Source: Rhodothermus bifroesti (GTDB lineage Bacteria; Bacteroidota; Rhodothermia; Rhodothermales; Rhodothermaceae). From it: a stretch of 64,000 bases of DNA. Under the pieces are notes generated by a model. That model was given only the letters and a program-made list of their open reading frames with translations. It searched no databases and was not told the DNA's origin. Shown here piece after piece: positions 18,333-27,700 of the stretch. The position numbers and the translations under genes are program-made. Location: the NCBI RefSeq assembly GCF_017908595.1, contig NZ_JAGKTL010000004.1, positions 248,001 to 312,000 of the forward strand. The letters run 5' to 3'. Position 1 is the stretch's first letter. Each line of letters begins with the position of its first letter.

Positions 18333-18333
18333 G

Positions 18334-19269
18334 TTACGCCTGCATTGGCGGTCGGAGATAAGGCTGCACCTCCTCCAGCGACAGGTCTTCCCAGGTCCCA
18401 TCTTCGTATTGAATCCAAACGCGGCGTTTGAAAATATCCAGTTTTTGGACAGTGCCGCGTCCACGTTCTGTTTCCACCGGGGTATCTACAGGAGGATAAT
18501 CCCGCAGCGCTTCCATGTACTGTTCGAGCTCGTAGTTAAGGCAGCACTTCAGCCGGCCACATTGGCCGCTTAAACGCGAAGGGTTCAAGGGGAGGTTTTG
18601 CACTTTAGCTGCCTGGGTGGCTACTGGTTTAAACGTATGCAGCCAGGTAGCGCAGCAGAGCTCACGACCGCAAGAGCCAATACCCCCGACGCGGGCTGCT
18701 TCGTCGCGGGCGCCGATTTGACGCAGCTCTACGCGGGTGCGAAACGTTCGTGCTAGATCGCGCACCAGCTGTCGAAAATCAACCCGGTGATCGGCGGTGA
18801 AGTAAAAGGTGATCTTTTTATGATCAAACTGCCATTCGGCATCAACGAGCTTCATGGGCAGCTCAAGGCGTTCTATCGCCTCGCGGGCCACATAGAAGGC
18901 CTCAATTTCCTGCTGTTTATTGGCCTCCCAGCGTTCAATGTCTTCCAGTGTAGCCAGGCGAACGATACGGGGAAATTCAGCTTCCTCATCCAGTCCCTGT
19001 GCACGCACGCGAAGCCGAACCAGCTCGCCGGTCAGGTGCACGATGCCAAAGTGCAAGCCGCGATCGGCTTCCACGATCACATAGTCCCCTGCTTGCAGTT
19101 CTAGTCGATCGGCATTCCGGTAGAGCCCTTTACGCCTACCTTTAAAGCGTACTTCCACAATGTCGTAGGTAGGCTGTGGGCCGTAGAGATGGCCTAGCCA
19201 GTCGAATACGTGTAGCGACGGGCAATCTCCGCCACAACCGCGTGAAGTGCATCCGCTGCTGCAGGCCAT
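18334..19269 (-). CDS. PSP1 domain protein (RicT/YaaT-like)
   Basis: PSP1-family protein of 311 aa from the ATG at 19269; longer frames overlap holB, and this start gives the Cys-rich opening common in the phylum (CSSGCTSRGCGGDC). The hallmark double-cysteine motifs are present, GSCGRELCCATW and SGQCGRLKCCLNYE, plus the ADHRVDFRQLVRDLA core. In Bacillus the homologue RicT/YaaT sits in an Fe-S containing complex affecting RNase Y and phosphorelay; whether that applies here is unknown. rny is present in this window. Adjacency to holB is conserved in many bacteria. Confidence 0.88.
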   Translation of the reverse strand: MACSSGCTSRGCGGDCPSLHVFDWLGHLYGPQPTYDIVEVRFKGRRKGLYRNADRLELQAGDYVIVEADRGLHFGIVHLTGELVRLRVRAQGLDEEAEFPRIVRLATLEDIERWEANKQQEIEAFYVAREAIERLELPMKLVDAEWQFDHKKITFYFTADHRVDFRQLVRDLARTFRTRVELRQIGARDEAARVGGIGSCGRELCCATWLHTFKPVATQAAKVQNLPLNPSRLSGQCGRLKCCLNYELEQYMEALRDYPPVDTPVETERGRGTVQKLDIFKRRVWIQYEDGTWEDLSLEEVQPYLRPPMQA

Positions 19270-19333
19270 AGGATAATCCAGCTCAGACGAAACAGCTTTG
19301 TTGAAAGATCGGCCATAGGCACAAAGTTCCGGC

Positions 19334-20509
19334 CTAGGCCAATCCGAGCACCCAAGGGTCATCCAGCGCCATGAGAAGCCGCTCTGGGGCTTTTCCACGC
19401 ATGGCCTCTTGGAGGCCAGCGGCTAAGACGCTAAGCACCAGCAGCGGTTGGACATTGCGCTCAATGAGCACTATGGCTTCCTCAAGAAGACGCACCATAC
19501 CTTCTAAATCGGCTTGAGGTAAGTTTTGACAAAAGCGCGCAATGGCTTCGCGTTGATCAATGTTGATTAGCGGTGCGTTTTCCCCAAGTGTGCGATAAAA
19601 GACCAAGTCACGTACCCAGCTTAGCATAAGCCGCAAAAGGCCTTTGAGCCGTTCCCTGCCCAGTTCAGCTAGTGCCTCGAGCTGTTCGATCAGCGCTTCA
19701 CTGTGAAAACGATAAGCTTGCCGGAAGAAATCCAGGGCCTGTTGACGATCGGCCTGAAGCACTTCGTTGGCCAGCAGATCCAGCGCACGGCTGTAGGAGC
19801 CATCGGCCATGCGGGCCAGCACCTGTGCCTGCTGCTCGGGCACCCCCTGGTGCAAAACCAACGCTTGGGCAATCACGTCGGCGGGCAAAGGATCAAAACG
19901 TAAGGCTTGGCAGCGGGAACGAATCGTTGGCAGCAGCAGCTCCGGCCGTTCTGTAGTGAGCACAAAAACCGTTTGGGGTGTCGGCTCCTCGAGTAATTTC
20001 AAAAAGGCATTTGCGGCCTCAACGCGCATGCGATCGGCGTCGACCAAAATGGCTACTTTGTAGCGCCCTTCAAGCGGCTTGAACCCCATAGTGCGCCGCA
20101 ATGCTTCGTTAATACGGGCCACAGTGTAGAAAGCCTGTTTGCTAGGCGTCTTGGTAGGATCGTCGAGTACAGGCCGGCGCATGTAGTCTACCGTAGCATA
20201 GGGCTCAACGGCCAAGCGGGCCAAACGTTCGTGCAGATCCTCCGGATCAGCATCGCTAGGATAGGGCAGCAGCACCTGCACGTCGGGGTGAATCAAGCGC
20301 TGCACCTTGGTGCAGCTAACGCATTGGCCACAGGGGGCACTACCGTTTTGCTCACATTCCAGCGCCTGCGCCAACTTTAGGGCTACCGCCCGCTTTCCTG
20401 TTCCATAAGGACCGTAAAATAGGTAAGCATGGGCGATGCGATGGCTTTCCAATGCCCGGCGCAGCGCTTCAACTACACGTGCTTGTCCCAGAATCTGCTC
20501 CCAAGCCAT
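19334..20509 (-). CDS. holB: DNA polymerase III delta' subunit
   Basis: Clamp-loader subunit, 391 aa from the ATG at 20509 (a GTG two codons upstream is unlikely). N-terminal AAA+ domain: WEQILGQARVVEAL, Walker-like GPYGTGKRA, a four-cysteine zinc module (CEQNGSAPCGQCVSC), ILVDADRMRVEAANAFLKLL and TIRSRCQALRF sensor region. The C-terminal collar domain follows. Delta' rather than DnaX because it is short and lacks the extended tau/gamma C-terminus. Heads the minus-strand operon holB-PSP1-TPR-vWA-PP2C-kinase. Confidence 0.9.
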   Translation of the reverse strand: MAWEQILGQARVVEALRRALESHRIAHAYLFYGPYGTGKRAVALKLAQALECEQNGSAPCGQCVSCTKVQRLIHPDVQVLLPYPSDADPEDLHERLARLAVEPYATVDYMRRPVLDDPTKTPSKQAFYTVARINEALRRTMGFKPLEGRYKVAILVDADRMRVEAANAFLKLLEEPTPQTVFVLTTERPELLLPTIRSRCQALRFDPLPADVIAQALVLHQGVPEQQAQVLARMADGSYSRALDLLANEVLQADRQQALDFFRQAYRFHSEALIEQLEALAELGRERLKGLLRLMLSWVRDLVFYRTLGENAPLINIDQREAIARFCQNLPQADLEGMVRLLEEAIVLIERNVQPLLVLSVLAAGLQEAMRGKAPERLLMALDDPWVLGLA

Positions 20510-20634
20510 GAGCACTTTTGTAGGTTTTGCACGCTATTAACGGGCATGGCGGAAACAAAGTGCCAGCACGCAGCATTTGGCCAGTGGTCCTTGCAAACCC
20601 TGGGAAAGTGCCTGTAATTTTCTGTTGCTTTAGT

Positions 20635-20708
20635 GGCGCGGTAGCTCAGTCGGTTAGAGCGTCGGATTCATAACCCGGAGGTCGAGGGTTCGACTCCCTC
20701 CCGCGCCA
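20635..20708 (+). tRNA. tRNA-Met (CAT), elongator type
   Basis: 74-nt cloverleaf. Acceptor GGCGCGG/CCGCGCC pairs perfectly; D arm GCTC/GAGC; T arm GAGGG-TTCGACT-CCCTC. Anticodon loop TTCATAA gives CAT. The innermost anticodon-stem pair is A-C, the next is G-C. The first acceptor pair is G-C, so it is not the initiator. A lysidine-modified Ile-CAT tRNA cannot be fully excluded. The CCA end is not encoded. Confidence 0.92.
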
Positions 20709-20710
20709 CA

Positions 20711-20744
20711 AAAAAGCGCCTCAGACCGTGCTGAGGCGCTTTTT
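20711..20744. terminator. Bidirectional terminator after tRNA-Met
   Basis: A perfect 14-bp inverted repeat, AAAAAGCGCCTCAG (20711-20724) and its complement (20731-20744), with a 6-nt loop and A/T tracts on the outer sides. It can end the tRNA transcript on the plus strand and the EF-G-like gene, whose stop is 10 nt away, on the minus strand. Confidence 0.9.
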
Positions 20745-20753
20745 GATTGAGGG

Positions 20754-22874
20754 TTAGGCTTCTTGCATGGCTTCCGCCTCGGCCACCACCTTATCCTGCA
20801 CGTGACGAGGCATAGGCTCGTAGTGACTAAAGCGCGCCCGATGGATCCCTCGTCCTTGGGTTAGGGAGCGCAGTGTTGTGGCATAGCGGTACAGCTCGGC
20901 CTCTGGGACCAAAGCTCTGATTTTTTGGAAGACGCCTTCGGTCTCAATGCCTTGAATGCGTGCCCGACGCGTGTTGAGGTCCCCCATTACGTCCCCAGTA
21001 AAAGCTTCGGGCACCATCACTTCGACCTCATCGATGGGTTCTAGGAGTACGGGTTGTGCTTTTTTGAAAGCCTCGCGAAAAGCCATTCGGGCAGCCGTGC
21101 GAAAGGCGGCCTCGTTGGAATCGACCGGGTGCATACCGCCGTGGTAAATAATCACACGCACGTCGCCTACCGGATAGCCTGCAATCGGGCCGTTTTGCAT
21201 TGCTTCTAAGACGCCTTTTTGGATAGCTCCAAAAAAGCGTTTCATGTCGATCACGCCACCTACAATGGCATCAACAAAATGCACCCGTGCCCCCCAGGGC
21301 GTTTCGGCTGTTACCTCGCCACGCACCGTGATATCCGAAGGCGGCACAAAAGGCTCTGTAAGCGGCTCAACGTGCACCGAGATGTCGGCAAACTGCCCGG
21401 CGCCACCGGTTTGTTTTTTATGGCGGTAAGCCGTGCGCGCACTGGTCTGAATGGTCTCTCGATAGGCCACTTTGGGCTTAACAAACTCGATTTCGACTCC
21501 AAAGCGATTTTTAAGCCGAAAGCGGGCAATTTCCAAGTGCATCTCCCCTTGTCCCGCCAGCACGATTTGTCGCAAGAGCGGATCTTGGATGATCTGCAGC
21601 GAAGGATCCTCTTCCACAAGTTGGTGCATTCCTTGCATCATCTTGTCTTCATCGCCTTCACGCAAGGGACGTACGGCCACGGCGTAGCGCGGCTCTGGAA
21701 AATGAATTTTCGGGAGCACAAACGCAGTTCCTTTGGGCCGTAGCGTGTTGTTGGTGTGCGTGTCACGCAGCTTGACCGTAGCGCCCAAGTCGCCAGCCAC
21801 CATTCGGGGGACCCCTTCGCGATGGTGACCGTTCATGACGTAGAGCGTAGCCAGGCGTTCTAGTGCACCTGTCTGGGCATTTTCTAGGTCCATGCCCTGC
21901 TCCAGCGTGCCCGAGTAGACCCGAAGGTAGGAAAAGTCGCCCACATGCGGCTCCGCCATGGTGCGAAAGACAAAAGCTACCGGCGGCCCTGAAGGATCCG
22001 CCTTCAAAGTACCCCCATTTTCTAAGGGCGCAGGTGGCATGTCGGCAGGTGAAGGTGCCACATTCACCAAGAAGCTCAGCAGTCGAGGGATTCCAATCTG
22101 CTCTGTAGCACTGGTCACAAAAATCGGAAAGAGCTGCCGGTGCAGCACGGCCGTCCGCAACCCTAGCCGCATCTCATCTTCGGTGAGCGTACCTTTTTCA
22201 AAGTACAGCTCCATTAACCTTTCATCGTTTTCTGCAATGTCTTCAATAAGCGCCATATGTAGGGCTTCGGCTTCTTCACGGAAAGCCGGATCAATTTCGG
22301 TTTCGACTGGAGGCCCGCCTTTGGGGTAAATTAGCTGTTTCATGAGCAGTACATCGATAATGGCCCTTGAGCCCGTGCCAGCCGGAATCTGCAGCACCGT
22401 TGCTCCTCGGCCAAAGCGCTCTTTAATCTGCGCCACAAGTGTCCGAAAATCGGATTCCGCATGATCGATATGGTTCAGCACAAACATCGAAGGGATGCTG
22501 CGCTGCAAGCCGTAGGTCCAAGCCAACTCAGTACCTACTTGCACCCCTTCGACGGCATTCATCACGTAAATAGCCAGGTCGGCCACGCGCAGTGCCGCCA
22601 GTACTTCACCTGCAAAATCCAGATAGCCGGGTGTGTCGAGCACATTGATTTTATGCTCCTGCCAAGGCACATGCAGCAGGGAGGTAAACACCGACATGCC
22701 GCGCTCTTTTTCACTGGGATGATAATCACTGGCCGTGTTGCCTTCTTCAATCGAACCCATGCGCGACAGCACACCGGCTGTAAAAAGCATAGCTTCGGCC
22801 AGCATGGTTTTGCCACTACCTTGATGGCCTACCAAAGCGACGTTTCGGATATGCTTGGCCTCATAGACTTTCAT
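20754..22874 (-). CDS. EF-G-like translational GTPase (paralogue)
   Basis: 706-aa five-domain GTPase of the EF-G family. P-loop GHQGSGKT, switch I region SEKERGMSVFTS, DTPGYLDF and a domain IV loop KKQTGGAGQFADI are present. Two features set it apart from canonical EF-G: the G4 motif reads NHID in place of NKxD, and switch I differs from the usual QEQERGITI. It fits the EF-G-2/FusA2-like paralogues, which bind GTP and the ribosome but are often not the main translocase. Strong Shine-Dalgarno AGGAGGT lies just upstream. Transcribed divergently from tsaB; no rpsL/rpsG nearby, unlike a housekeeping fusA. Confidence 0.88.
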   Translation of the reverse strand: MKVYEAKHIRNVALVGHQGSGKTMLAEAMLFTAGVLSRMGSIEEGNTASDYHPSEKERGMSVFTSLLHVPWQEHKINVLDTPGYLDFAGEVLAALRVADLAIYVMNAVEGVQVGTELAWTYGLQRSIPSMFVLNHIDHAESDFRTLVAQIKERFGRGATVLQIPAGTGSRAIIDVLLMKQLIYPKGGPPVETEIDPAFREEAEALHMALIEDIAENDERLMELYFEKGTLTEDEMRLGLRTAVLHRQLFPIFVTSATEQIGIPRLLSFLVNVAPSPADMPPAPLENGGTLKADPSGPPVAFVFRTMAEPHVGDFSYLRVYSGTLEQGMDLENAQTGALERLATLYVMNGHHREGVPRMVAGDLGATVKLRDTHTNNTLRPKGTAFVLPKIHFPEPRYAVAVRPLREGDEDKMMQGMHQLVEEDPSLQIIQDPLLRQIVLAGQGEMHLEIARFRLKNRFGVEIEFVKPKVAYRETIQTSARTAYRHKKQTGGAGQFADISVHVEPLTEPFVPPSDITVRGEVTAETPWGARVHFVDAIVGGVIDMKRFFGAIQKGVLEAMQNGPIAGYPVGDVRVIIYHGGMHPVDSNEAAFRTAARMAFREAFKKAQPVLLEPIDEVEVMVPEAFTGDVMGDLNTRRARIQGIETEGVFQKIRALVPEAELYRYATTLRSLTQGRGIHRARFSHYEPMPRHVQDKVVAEAEAMQEA

Positions 22875-23020
22875 AGGCTACCTCCTAAGTTTTTAGGCGG
22901 ACAAAGCGCTTCCGGCTAGCCCAGGCAAGCACGTTGTCCGGCTTGCTGCCCCCAAAGAACCGCTCTGGGAGTGGCTTGTTTAAGATACGCGCGTAGCCTA
23001 AATAGTCAAGCCTCACGGAA

Positions 23021-23746
23021 ATGAAATCGCTGCTTTTAGCGCTAGAAACAGCCACGGAGGTGTGCAGCGTGGCGCTGCTCAACGGTGACAGCTTGTACTT
23101 TGAGGCTACGCTACAGCAAGGGCGGATCCACGCCGAAAGACTGGCTCCTTTGATTGCTACCGCACTCGAACATAGCGGCGTTCAAGCAGCTGAGCTGCAG
23201 GCTGTGGCGGTGTCGATGGGTCCAGGATCGTACACCGGGCTCCGCGTAGGTGTCAGTACGGCAAAAGGGCTTTGCGAAGCCACAAACGCAGCGCTTATAG
23301 GCGTACCCACGCTTGAGGCCTTGGCTGCCTCGGTTATGCCGTATGCTGAGCCCGAAGATGTCATTATTCCGCTGCTGAACTCTCGGCGTAGCGAAGTGTA
23401 TGCTGCAGCCTATCGGATTGGCCCAGAAAACACATTGCACCCTCTGGCCAAAGCTGTGGCCTATGAGGCCGCAGAGCTGGCCAGCTGGCTTGAGGCATTA
23501 GGCCTTAACGGCCGACTACACCTGGTCGGCGAAGGTACAACACGCGTAGCTCCCTACCTACCGAAGCAACCGGGGCTCCGCTTGCTGGACCCTCATACGC
23601 ACTTGATGCGCGCCTTTTGGGTGGGCCGCTTAGGATGGAGGCGCTACCAGCAAGGACAGATTGCAGACGTAGCGTCGTTTGAACCCTTGTACCTGAAGGA
23701 TTTTGTCGTAAACCGCGCTACGCCGCAGGCATCCCTAACCTCCTAA
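23021..23746 (+). CDS. tsaB: tRNA t6A synthesis protein TsaB
   Basis: TsaB (YeaZ), the ASKHA-fold partner of TsaD in making N6-threonylcarbamoyl-adenosine at position 37 of ANN-decoding tRNAs. 241 aa with LALETATEVCSVALL at the N-terminus, VSMGPGSYTGLRVGVSTAKG and PTLEALA, all standard. It lacks the metal-binding histidines of TsaD, as expected. tsaD is at 36209 in the same window but a different transcription unit. accD follows after 18 nt. Confidence 0.95.
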   Translation: MKSLLLALETATEVCSVALLNGDSLYFEATLQQGRIHAERLAPLIATALEHSGVQAAELQAVAVSMGPGSYTGLRVGVSTAKGLCEATNAALIGVPTLEALAASVMPYAEPEDVIIPLLNSRRSEVYAAAYRIGPENTLHPLAKAVAYEAAELASWLEALGLNGRLHLVGEGTTRVAPYLPKQPGLRLLDPHTHLMRAFWVGRLGWRRYQQGQIADVASFEPLYLKDFVVNRATPQASLTS

Positions 23747-23764
23747 CGAACATAAAGCTGAAGT

Positions 23765-24649
23765 ATGGCCTGGTTTAAACGCAAAACCCAAGGCATTCTT
23801 ACCGCACGCGATGAGCAGAACGACTTTCCCGAAGGCCAGTGGGCCAAATGCCCCACGTGTGGCCACATCCTGCATCGGAGAGCGCTGGATGACCACGCAA
23901 AGGTTTGTCCCAAGTGCGGCTATCACTTCCCGATGACCAGCTTAGAGTACTTCCGCCTGCTGTTCGACGAAGGGCGGTTTGTACTACACGATCAACACTT
24001 AACGTCGGCCGACCCGCTAGGCTTTGTAGACCGCAAGCCGTACACGGTTCGGATTGAAGAAGCCCGAAAGCAGACTGGGCTTAACGAAGCTGCTCAGCGG
24101 GCAACCGGTACCATCGGGGGATACGCCGTATCGGCTGCGGCGCTTGACTTTCGCTTTATCGGCGGCTCGATGGGATCGGTTGTAGGAGAGATTGTGGCCC
24201 GCGCTATTCAGACGGCTTACACCGAACGCATCCCGCTACTAATCATCTCGCAAAGCGGGGGAGCGCGCATGATGGAAGGCATTCTAAGCCTGATGCAGAT
24301 GGCCAAGACCGCTGCCTTGCTCACCCGATTGGATGAAGCCCGCGTGCCCTACATCTCATTGATGAGCAACCCGACAACCGGAGGTGTAACGGCTTCATTT
24401 GCCATGTTGGGCGATATTAACCTAGCTGAGCCTGGAGCGCTGATCGGCTTTGCGGGACCACGTGTCATTCGGCAAACCATCGGGCAGGACCTACCGCCTG
24501 GCTTTCAAAGCGCTGAATTTCTGCGAGAGCATGGCTTTATTGACGATGTGGTTGACCGGCGTCAGTTGCGGCGCTATTTGATACATCTGCTCGACTTGCT
24601 GTGCGAGCCTGCAGGCTTGCCCTTGCCGAAGGACACCTCTACGTCGTAG
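23765..24649 (+). CDS. accD: Acetyl-CoA carboxylase carboxyltransferase beta subunit
   Basis: Catalyses carboxyl transfer from biotin-BCCP to acetyl-CoA in fatty-acid synthesis, with AccA. 294 aa, typical length. N-terminal zinc ribbon CPTCGHILHRRALDD...CPKCGYH, then the crotonase-like core with ISQSGGARMMEGILSLMQMA, the acyl-CoA binding LMSNPTTGGVTASFAMLGD and GFAGPRVIRQTIGQDLPPGF. No alpha subunit is nearby. Confidence 0.96.
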   Translation: MAWFKRKTQGILTARDEQNDFPEGQWAKCPTCGHILHRRALDDHAKVCPKCGYHFPMTSLEYFRLLFDEGRFVLHDQHLTSADPLGFVDRKPYTVRIEEARKQTGLNEAAQRATGTIGGYAVSAAALDFRFIGGSMGSVVGEIVARAIQTAYTERIPLLIISQSGGARMMEGILSLMQMAKTAALLTRLDEARVPYISLMSNPTTGGVTASFAMLGDINLAEPGALIGFAGPRVIRQTIGQDLPPGFQSAEFLREHGFIDDVVDRRQLRRYLIHLLDLLCEPAGLPLPKDTSTS

Positions 24650-24785
24650 CTTAGCTTCTGAACCAAGCGCATCGGACGCATATCGCAGCAATCGCTACGA
24701 GGTGTATTGGAGACCGGTTTTTATAGCCTTGCTGCCTCACCAAAGGCAAAAAGGCTGGCGTGTAGTTTGTTTTGCCAAGCGTTCG

Positions 24786-27700
24786 ATGCGTACCGTGCTG
24801 CGTGCTGCTACATGGGGTGGGGTTCTGCTCATCGGAGGGCTTTGCCTGGTAGGATTGGGCAGGCCGGCGCCTAATGGTGCCCTGCTTTTTCTCTGGCCTC
24901 CAGATAGCCTGCGGCAAGACACCACAGGCGCCGATACGCTGCCTACACCACGGGCCGATCGGCTTTTGCCCCACCGACAACGCGACCTCCCCTATGCCCG
25001 CCTGCATCCCCGCAGCCGTTCACTTACTACGCTCGTTCCTGGAACGTGGCAGCGTGCGGTTGTACTAGATTCAACCCACCTGGTCTACCATATCTACGAG
25101 CGTCTAGGCCGCACCGACGTGCGCATACCTGTAACGCTCGACCTAAAAAGCTACCGAAAGCTACGTCTGCACCAAGCCTTGCGCCAAAACTGGCAAACGG
25201 TCCAAACGCAACGGCAACGCCAAGCCAGTCAACAACGCCGCAGCGGCCTAGGCCTTAGCATTGCTATCCCAGGTGGCCGGCAAAGCGCCTTTACTACGAT
25301 TTTTGGGCGACCTGAAGTCGACCTGCGCGTTAACGGCCAAGCCGACATCAATGCTGGTTTCAATTACCGAAAAAGCGACCAACAGGTCGCCTTCTTTGGC
25401 CGCTCGGCCCAGATCGATCCAGACTTCAAACAAGATCTGCGCCTAGGGATTACGGGCACCATTGGCGACAAACTCCGCGTTAACGTCAACTGGGACACCA
25501 ACAACCAGTTCGACTACCAAAATCAGCTCAAGCTAGAGTACACCGGCTATGAAGATGAAATCATTCAGCGCATTGAAGCTGGAAACGTGATGCTCCAAAC
25601 CCCCTCCCAGCTTATCCGTGGGGGGCAAAGCCTGTTTGGGATCAAAGCACAATTTCAGCTCGGCGGCCTACGGCTCACTACCGTTGCCAGCCAAGAGGAA
25701 GGTCAAGCGAACGCCCTAAGCATTAGCGGCGGTTCACAAACCACCACCTTTACTCTGCAACCGACCGACTACGACGAGGGGACGCACTTTTTCCTGGCCT
25801 ACTACTTCCGCAACCGCTGGGAAGATGCCCTAGCCGATCCCCCTAACATCCGCATCGCCAACGGCTTTGAACGCATTACCGAAATTGAAGTCTGGAAGCT
25901 CGTCTATCCTGTTCGCGATGATGAAAACGTCCGCCAGGTTGTAGCTATTGTCGACTTGGGCGAACCAGCCGAGCTCCTTACCTTAGCCGACGGCTACACC
26001 CGGGCAGATGTCGGAGCGCTACCGGATAACCGTAACGACCGCTATGATGATACCCCTGGAGGTGAGGTCGATGCCTTTTTGCGTAATGGGCAGGCCAATG
26101 CCGCAGCTTACTTGAAAGAGCAACGGGGTCTCACCGAAGATGACTTTCAAACCGGCCGATTTAAACGACTCGAACCCGGCAGGGACTACACGTTTGACGA
26201 GGTGCTGGGTTACCTTTCCCTTAACCAAAGACTGCAAGAAAACGAAGCACTAGCCGTTGCATTTCGCTACCGAGCCGGTGGACGCATCTACCAGGTGGGG
26301 GATTTTTCTTCGGAAACCGGGGGGGCCAGTGGAGGACAAGATGAAAACCGCCTAGTCCTGAAGCTGCTCCGTCCCGGTCAGCTTCGCCAACCTGCTCCAG
26401 CGACAGGCTACAATCCAGCAGTCTGGTACCTTGAACTGCGCAACATCTACCGCCTACCCGGACGCAGCATCAATCCCGAAAACTTTGAACTGGATATTTT
26501 TTACCGGCCACCTGGGAAAACAGCCCAAAAATATCTGTCTGAGCTAGGCGCGCAGCGCACCTTGTTGCAACTCTTAGGACTTGACCGACTCAACCAAGAC
26601 CAAGCTCCTATCCCAGACAACCGGTTCGATTTTCTGGTGAACTTTACGATCAATCCTGGCAACGGCCTGCTCATTTTTCCATTTCTAGAACCCTTCGGCA
26701 AACGCTTAGCCCAACTCATCGAGCAGACCAGCTTGCCCAACGATCAAAAAGCCGCACTGCGCAACCAATACGTCTTTCAGGACCTCTACGTGCAGAAAAA
26801 AGAAAATGCCCGGCGCAACACGCAACACAACGTGTACACGATTGAGGGTTCCTACAAAAGCGCCGTGCAGGATTTCTACGACTTACGTGCCTATGCTGGG
26901 CTGGTCCAGGGTTCTGTCCGTGTTACTTCAGGGGGTACACCCCTTCAGGAAGGGGTAGACTTCGTGGTCGATTACCAAGGCGGCACTGTGCGCATCACCA
27001 ATCCAGCCTATCTCACTCCTGGCCGTGAAATTCAAATCACCTACGAGCAAAACGCGCTTTTCAACCTGCAAAAGAAAACGCTCTTGGGCATGCGGGCCGA
27101 TTACACGCTGGGAGAAAAGCTGGCCTTGGGGGCTACGATGATGCGGTTGAGTCAGAAATCGCCCGTCGACAAATTTCGCCTGGGAGAAGAGCCCATTGCC
27201 AACCTGATCTGGGGCATTGATGGTTCGTTTACCGCCCAGTCTGAGTGGCTTACCCGCGCACTCGACGCCCTGCCGCTCCTGCAAACCCGAGAGCCTAGCG
27301 AACTGTCCTTCTCAGGCGAATTTGCTCAACTTCGGCCTGGCCATGGCCAGACGCTGGCTTTTGAGCGCACGCGCCGTGAGCTGCGCAACGCGCATCGGGA
27401 CTTTAACATCGATGAGCTGCGCGGCATTTCCTATATCGACGATTTTGAAGGCTTTGAAAATACCTTCTCGCTCAAACAACCTGGCAGCTGGCGCTTGGCC
27501 TCTCCCCCCGATTCGACCGCTCGCTATCCCGCTGGCTTTGTAGGTACGCTTTACGATTCGCTCCGCACTACCTGGCGCGGCGTTTTCGCCTGGTATCAAC
27601 TTAGCGAGATCCTGGTGTCCGACTTAGCCCGCCGCGCTCCAGTGTATGACCCCGAAGCTGTCCGCCCCGTACTCATCACCGACGTCTTCCCCAACCGAGA

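Noticed and set aside
20635-20708. Initiator tRNA-fMet.
   Set aside because: The first acceptor pair is G-C rather than the C-A type mismatch of bacterial initiators.
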